NCBI GenBank assembly: GCA_028565635.1
Contig: JAOXYB010054056.1
Span: 1-25,906, forward strand
Source: Phoronis ovalis
Taxonomy: Eukaryota > Phoronida > Phoronidae
Direction of reading: 5' to 3'
Length of the DNA: 25,906 bases
Below are positions 20,464-25,906 of this stretch, piece after piece; position 1 is the stretch's first letter, and each line of letters starts with the position of its first letter. The notes beneath the pieces are model-generated. The model made no database searches. It had not been told where the DNA came from and was given only the letters and a program-made list of their open reading frames with translations. A program made the translations under genes and the position numbers.

Positions 20464-20739
20464 CAAATAAACTGTTACAATTAATTAAAGAAAAGATCGT
20501 TGGCGATCATGATGCTAACCCGGGCCCATAATCTGCTATGCACAGCAAACAGGGACAATTATAGCAAATTGCATTTTATTAGTAGAGATATGCTAATGGT
20601 CCTGACAAGATTTTACGCATGGAACTCCCTGCGACTAGTGAGTGGAATAATCGTGATCTGCATAATTATTCAGTTCAACTAATATATCAGATAAACTAAG
20701 GTCAAAGAATCCTTTCGTTTATTAACTATAATACATGCC
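20464..20739 (+). other. Probable 3'UTR of the GT31 gene
   Basis: AATAAA lies at 20466-20471, only three bases after the TAA stop at 20461-20463. That would make a very short 3'UTR, so a later hexamer (for example TGAATAAAC near 20867) may be used instead. The small frame at 20500-20682 is not protein-like. Confidence 0.4.
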
Positions 20740-21215
20740 CGGTTCGCGCACTCCAACAAAAAGACGTAACACATGAAAGTTATGCATTTTTAAAAGACCC
20801 CCTAAACGCTGATTTTTTCTTAATTTAGCATCCCCATTTTCGCAAAAACAAAGATATTTTGCACTGAATAAACACCCATTTTTTCGGTTTTCAAGGAGAC
20901 AGAAACAAATTTCTGCCCTTTCGACGTGCTACTGAATAATTAAGTGTAGTCGATGAAGGTGAGGTTCGTAAACATGAACCCCGACAAGAACAAAGTTTGC
21001 CCGTACTTTTTTACTCGTTTTAGTATGGATCTGGTCACGATTCCCTCGATTTTATATCCTATTTTTGAGATTCAAGGAGTCCTTTTCTAAAATCTGCCAT
21101 TTTTCAAGTTTCGAGGACCGTGACTTTTTTCAAAATACCCCCCTTTTCCGCGATTTTCATAACGATCACGCGGTCCCATATCATGCAGGAGTGCGATGAC
21201 CGGGAATACGTCTTA
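20740..21215. repeat. Probable degenerate dispersed repeat
   Basis: The composition differs from the flanks: GC is higher, with runs such as GACCCCCTAAACGC and AAAATACCCCCCTTTTCCGC, and a short inverted repeat CCGCG...CGCGG near 21147-21175. There is no open frame across both strands. The style resembles the non-coding repeats seen elsewhere in the window, but I found no second copy here, so the call rests on composition and on recollection of similar repeats. Confidence 0.35.
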
Positions 21216-22270
21216 ATTATATTAGTCCCAGATATTACTAAGCGCCTCTATCTTAGTCTATCATAAGTCAGGCTAACTTGAATTTAATCATAAATGCATC
21301 GCAATCTTAGAGTTAAGATGCAACGTGTTTCAAGAAACCCATCCCAGGGTTTTAGGTTGGGGGTTGAGTACGATTTTTTAAAATTGCATAATACATTTTC
21401 ATTTGTTTTGTTACTATTTTTACCATTGTAATAGGCAATCTAGTGAAATCTCCGGCACAAACTTTAGTCTGACAGCATTCTCTGTTATAGTGAATCAGCA
21501 GTCAGTATCACCCCTCCAAACAAACAACACGCTAGCGAGATTCAATTTTATGAGATACATAACTGTGTGTCCGCTACATGGTGCTAAACACATCAAGGTA
21601 GGCTGTTTTGTAGGATATCCATGAGGGGCACTCGAGGTTTTTATTTGGGAATAGGCCTGTGACGCTTCAAAGGATTGAGTTTTAACAGTGAAATAATTTA
21701 ATAACAATAAGAAAGGAACACCATTTTATTGTTGTTTTTTTTACTTGTTCACAGGACTATATTATATTCTCTTCAAGCAAATTACATTAAACATTAATAA
21801 AAATAAAGAATTGTTATGATTAAGCTAATTTAATTAACATTACAAGATTAGTTATTTTCACACTATGAAAGATAAAAGACATGGTTTAAAAATATATTTA
21901 TTTCCTAACTTGAAATGGTCTCTCCATCTATCAGTTTCCAAAATATTAACAAAAACGTCTTATTATGGAAACATGGTTGCCAGTTGGCCACATTGGTACC
22001 TAACGAGTCCAAAATCAATAGGTGTAGTGATACATGATCTTTTTTCAAGTGAATATCACTTTCCCATCTTGACCCGCTTTTCTAGGCTACTTCAATACTT
22101 TATATACTTAAATACACCTGTGGATCTATGACCTGCTATGGTTAAACAACAAAGTTTGGCTTTCTATCTATTATGACAGTGATTCAAAAGGGTACTGGCA
22201 GCATCTATTACATTGTGATCAAGCCACATTAAAATATAATTTTGGATGTTTCATATCATTTTGACACACA
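21216..22270. other. Intergenic region between convergent GT31 and PCMT genes
   Basis: AT-rich sequence with no recognised gene. The plus frames at 21403-21624 and 21865-22131 have no family features. Minus-strand AATAAA hexamers occur at 21730-21725 and 21902-21897 as well as the nearer one at 22276-22271, so part of this may be 3'UTR of the PCMT gene. Confidence 0.45.
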
Positions 22271-22276
22271 TTTATT
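22271..22276 (-). terminator. Candidate poly(A) signal for PCMT-family gene
   Basis: The plus strand reads TTTATT, so the minus strand carries AATAAA about 50 nt after the stop codon at 22325-22323. More distal hexamers exist, so use of this one is uncertain. Confidence 0.45.
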
Positions 22277-22322
22277 GGCTTAAAATTTAATTTGCAATAA
22301 AGAATCGGAAATTTGAGACACT

Positions 22323-24862
22323 TTAAGACTGAACAAATTCTTTAGTCAGCGCTTGATATGACACGCGTAAAACTGTCTTCTTCTCTATGACATTTTGTGT
22401 TTTTGTAAATACAGTAAACTTCTGAGCGTCGGAGCTTGGACCAATTGGCATTAACAATATACCTCCTTCCTGCAGCTGATTTAAGAGCTGAAAGAAATAA
22501 CACTTCTACATTTTATTTAAATGGTCAAAATGATTTCTATCTTACTAGTAAAACCCTACAGAGTCACATACTATCAGGATTACATCCACTAAAGTATAGG
22601 AAACCTCTTGAAACAATTAAATACTGGTTATGCAACCTGCAAATGAAACTAGGAATCGACATGTAAACCACTACACTTGCTCAAGTCCTTGTGAACTTAA
22701 AAAAAAAAATTAAAAAAACAAAATTTAATATTTATTTCTCTTTTTTATGTCTTTTACATCAGTGTTTTTAATTATCTTGCATTTTTTTTTTTGAGCAAGT
22801 CTAGTAAACCACATGATAGCCTGATTATGCTGACAGAAATTTCACCTCACTTAACTTTTATTGCCTTCAAATTCATAATATGTGTGAAAACCAATAAACC
22901 AAACCGTAAGAAAAATTAATCATATATTAACGAATTCACATACCTATTTTGGAACAAACTTTAAAACTTAAGCATAAATTGATATATATCCTGTAAAAAT
23001 GTAAGTCAATTCAACTTTCTATACACCTTAAAAGTAACTGATTTCTTTAAACACATTCACATGAATTGCAAATATTTATACAGCATTAATACCATTACAA
23101 AAATGATGGTAAATGTTTTTCACCTATTTCTACAAAAATACAGGTTACAGCTGCTAATGTAATTTGTTTACCTAGTGATACAATGAATTTAGGCCCTCAT
23201 GCAGGACATTGCCGCCTCCAGTTACATAGGAATTTTAAAGTGAAATAAAAACGTTTCCTTTATCTATTTTATGTGCCCAAGCTTTTGTACCTGAAAACCC
23301 TGTGCAGTGACTGCATTTGAAACCACTCAAGATGCTCTTTCACAATATTTGTTTTTGAAAAGAAAATGTACTTCTGACAAAAAATGACATAATTTTAATT
23401 GGAAAATCCCACTTAATAGTACAAAATGTTCAGTCCTTTCAGTCAATTTATAATTATTAGAATCATGAAAAAATGACAATATAGTTAAAAGCGAAGGTAT
23501 TAATTTTTCAAATCTTCAAAATCCTGATCTTAATCGAGAATGATATTGAGAGTGAATCATTATTTCCTAATACTGTTCTTACACTTGTACAGGTTATAAT
23601 AAAGCTCTTAAGTAATAACATGGGCTGCAGGTTATACAACACGTTATTGTATAAATTATTATTTTGACTTTTAAATATTTTAATAAAAAAGTTAATTTAA
23701 TCAAAATGTTTCTTATATTCTGTCAAGGAGGAGGCGAATGGCCGGGGAACAAATCCTAGAATTAATACAATATTCGACTTTACCAGATTTCCATTTTTTA
23801 TTACAATTAATATTAGTTCCAGAACTAAAAGTTAATATTTATAACAAATCTGCCTAATAGCTTGGTTATTTATTAGTTAGGCAGCAAAAATAATTATAAA
23901 GATTTCTGAAACAAGAACTTTCCTAGGAAATTTTGAATTCCATTTAGGATATTATATATCACTCACACTGCAAAACTTGTTTTACAATTGTTCCACTACA
24001 ATGTTAAAATAACGATTTCCAGGGTGACAAAAGGAGTGTGCCAGGGGAGTGAGGAATATACATTAGCATTTACTTGAAGGTAGTTGCTTAAAAAATACAG
24101 GTTGGCTGAATGTTTTACCTTCTGGGGTACTTCAACATGGCTTGCACCAACATGTATCACATCATACATTCGGCGAGAACTTTCACCATCAAAAGCATTG
24201 CCTTCTATAACGTTTAATTTGTTTTTGGTCATTCTATCTTTAAGTTTTGGCAACTTGCATATGTTTTCTTTGGCTTGTTGGACGAGCCCAACATTAATAT
24301 CAATAGCACAAACATAACCTTTCTCCCCAACCTGGATAAAAAAGGACAACTAAAGATTCAGTTGCTGTGCTGAGACATTTTGTCATCCATCATTCAAACT
24401 GTATTCTGCTTGAATCTGAATGATATATTAGAACCAAATCAGTAACCATATGGGCCAGTGATTTTGGTAATGATCTAGAAAATCCTTTCAAATTAAACCG
24501 TCCTTGTATCATGGCATTTTGTATTCCATAATATTTGATGTTGAAGACCAAAAATTAAGTAGTAAACATGCAGATTTTTCTCAAGCATATGATTGAATGT
24601 ATTCAGTAACATTCTGGGAAGTTGCCATCAAAAGCACTGTTGGATTAGATTATTTTGTTTTTATAACTGGAAATGTAGCTTTGTAATTATATTTTGAAAA
24701 ATGAATAAATGTACAGTAACATCTATACCATGAACAAGGCTAAAGGGGGTAACTAACCAAATGTGCCATGCAGGCTGCTAGATATCCACTTCCAGTTGCA
24801 ACGTCTAATGCAGAATTACCAGGAGACAACTTTGGCAGTAGATAACGCAATGTGTGGGCATG
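22323..24862 (-). CDS. PCMT-family protein-L-isoaspartate O-methyltransferase, last three exons (partial)
   Basis: PCMT enzymes use SAM to methylate isoaspartyl residues in damaged proteins, starting their repair. Three in-frame exons (24862-24758, 24331-24119, 22487-22323; all phase 0, GT/AG) encode the C-terminal 160 aa. They align with human PCMT1 from HMHAYALELL onward: HAHTLRYLLPKL, SAM motif I LDVATGSGYLAAC (human LDVGSGSGILTAC), GYVCAIDI (motif post I), YDVIHVGASHVEVPQ (human YDAIHVGAAAPVVPQ), LLNQLQEGGILLMPIGP (human LIDQLKPGGRLILPVGP). Motif I has Ala for Gly at one position, and the insert between strands is longer. The tail VSYQALTKEFVQS replaces human VIYVPLTDKEKQ and lacks its RWK end. 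The N-terminal exons, including the segment before HAH, are beyond the right edge. It is a divergent member; PCMTD proteins fit less well. Confidence 0.88.
22488..24118. other. Last intron of the PCMT-family gene
   Basis: A 1.6-kb intron. It holds A-rich and T-rich tracts (22699-22790) bounded by the inverted decamer ACTTGCTCAA / TTGAGCAAGT, and a short GC-richer patch near 23190-23225. The plus frame at 22436-22666 overlaps the last exon and is a shadow. No other gene was seen. Confidence 0.75.
24332..24757. other. Internal intron of the PCMT-family gene
   Basis: A 426-bp intron with donor GTTAGT (24757-24752) and acceptor CAG (24334-24332). Nothing else was noted. Confidence 0.8.
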
Positions 24863-25439
24863 CTACAGTGTAAATATTAAAATATATTAAAGCGCCGCTA
24901 ACAATTAAACTTGTAACATTGAAATATTGGTTGCTTACACTGTCAGTACATTCCTTGCAGTTTTGACTTAATTATTCTCTCTGACTGAAGAGCCTTATAT
25001 TGATAAAAATAATTCAGAAATATATTTAAGGCCTCAATGCATGCTTTTAATTAGTAAATCAACAGAAGAGAAGGACAGATAAAAGTGTACATTTTTAAAA
25101 ACAAGGTAGCTAGTACCTTAAACTTTACAAATCATGAGGTTTGAATTTATCATAAGATCTGATGAAAAGTAAACTTTTTTTGAAAAACTGTGTTTAAGAT
25201 GACATAAATAAGCTTCACATATAAATTATAGCTGGATTAAGGACACAACTGATGCCACTCCAAAACATGCCCAATAGTTTGGCCAAGCTCAAAATAGTTC
25301 ACAAACCCTTAAATTTATGTTGCTTAATGTGAATCAATGCGTGTGACACATATAAATTATTAGTTAATATTTAAAAGTGAAATTTGCCAAAATATGACAG
25401 GATTTTTTGAATTAGCGCAAAAGTAGGATTTGTTTGTGT
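24863..25439. other. Probable upstream intron of the PCMT-family gene
   Basis: The acceptor for the exon ending at 24862 lies here. I looked for an exon encoding the conserved PCMT segment that precedes HAH (DSPQSIG...SAPHM) and did not find one before the window ends. The sequence is AT-rich and non-coding. Confidence 0.6.
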
Positions 25440-25680
25440 TCATGATTGGGTAGTTTTCTGGGGCGGTAATCTAAAAAGTGGAATTATAGCCCGAGGGTCT
25501 CTTGAGTGTATTTTGAGGTGGGGGTGCGTCACCGAGGGTAACATTTTTGGACTAACTCTATACCAAAAGTATAAAATTTGGACCCCAAAATATATATTAT
25601 CATACCAAAAATTCCAAAACGAACCCTGAAATATACCAAAATTCCAAAACATATCCCGACATACACCAGCAGTCGACATG
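25440..25680 (+). repeat. Dispersed CCCGGG-type repeat, second copy
   Basis: This is the partner of the element at 1-93 in opposite orientation. After the GGAATTATAGCCCGAGGG head it has a GGTGGGGGTGCGTCACCGAGGG block and then an internal tandem pattern: ATACCAAAAATTCCAAAAC and ATACCAAAATTCCAAAAC about 34 bp apart. A minus-strand open frame of 79 codons crosses it but follows the repeat and is not a gene. Confidence 0.6.
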
Positions 25681-25794
25681 TGGAATCAAAATCCGATGTC
25701 ATAAATGGTGTATAGCGTGTTGTCTTGATAGATATTGTTCACTATTTTGCTTGAAAAGTAGACCCGAAATATGCTTTTCCAAAAGAAATCTTGA

Positions 25795-25906
25795 CTAGGC
25801 CTCAAATCTAAAGCCGGGTTTAAAAGTTTGGGACAGAAGTCTTTCATCTATACTGGATCAAAACTCTGGAACAGTTTACCAAATGACATAAAAAACTCTG
25901 TTACCC
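25795..25906 (+). mobile_element. LINE (non-LTR) reverse transcriptase C-terminal fragment
   Basis: In one frame the sequence encodes SFIYTGSKLWNSLPNDIKNS, preceded by FKSLGQK. The pattern SF-x-Y-x-G-x-x-LWNSLP-x-x-IK is a frequent C-terminal signature of reverse transcriptases from Jockey/CR1-like LINEs in animal genomes. The frame is closed by a TGA at 25792-25794 upstream, so this is a 5'-truncated or degenerate copy. It probably lies antisense in an intron of the PCMT gene and is cut by the window edge. Confidence 0.75.

Noticed and set aside
22664-22815. A-tract and T-tract bounded by ACTTGCTCAA / TTGAGCAAGT as a transposon
   Set aside because: Only a 10-bp inverted repeat and simple homopolymers; the direct TAAACCAC repeats do not sit as target-site duplications. 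Too weak to call.
24084-24317. 77-codon plus-strand open frame
   Set aside because: Antisense shadow of the PCMT exon at 24119-24331.

Overview
The window is nuclear DNA from an AT-rich invertebrate animal. Genes are split by short introns (about 240 bp to 1.6 kb) with good GT/AG splice sites, and the products are metazoan (BMPER/crossveinless-2, a C7orf57 homologue, a GT31 glycosyltransferase). A CCCGGGGGGG-TACTC type dispersed repeat and a LINE fragment are also present. As I recall, repeats of that look are common in marine invertebrates (cnidarians, hemichordates, molluscs), but the sequence does not let me name a phylum. No CRISPR, tRNA, rRNA or prokaryotic feature was seen.

Layout, left to right. 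(1) 100-393, minus: first coding exon of a METTL21-family protein methyltransferase; the gene continues off the left edge. (2) 394-775: short divergent promoter containing a near-perfect 27-bp-arm palindrome. (3) 776-4744, plus: complete seven-exon homologue of vertebrate C7orf57 (343 aa predicted), with a large foldback element in intron 1. (4) 4745-6744: tail-to-tail intergenic region with a poly(A) signal for each flanking gene. (5) 6745-14091, minus: complete twelve-exon BMPER/crossveinless-2 gene (606 aa predicted: signal peptide, five VWC, VWD, C8) that stops before the TIL domain found in human BMPER. It has a TATA/E-box promoter near 14254-14270. (6) 14300-18909: about 4.6 kb without a recognisable gene, holding several short repeats and palindromes and possible BMPER regulatory sequence. 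(7) 18910-20463, plus: intronless GT31 beta-1,3-glycosyltransferase (517 aa). (8) 20464-22322: non-coding, with a probable degenerate repeat. (9) 22323-24862, minus: last three exons of a PCMT-family (protein-L-isoaspartate O-methyltransferase) gene whose N-terminal exons lie to the right. Its right-hand flank carries a second copy of the CCCGGG repeat and a LINE reverse-transcriptase tail.

The genes do not form an obvious pathway. BMPER is a secreted BMP modulator, the GT31 enzyme is a Golgi glycosyltransferase, METTL21 and PCMT are separate protein methyltransferases, and C7orf57 is uncharacterised. I found no convincing new multi-gene system. The more unusual signals are structural: two inverted repeats around the C7orf57 5' end, a 25-nt copy of a BMPER exon inside a later BMPER intron, a pair of related repeats flanking one BMPER exon, a template-switch-like hairpin, and loss of the BMPER TIL domain.
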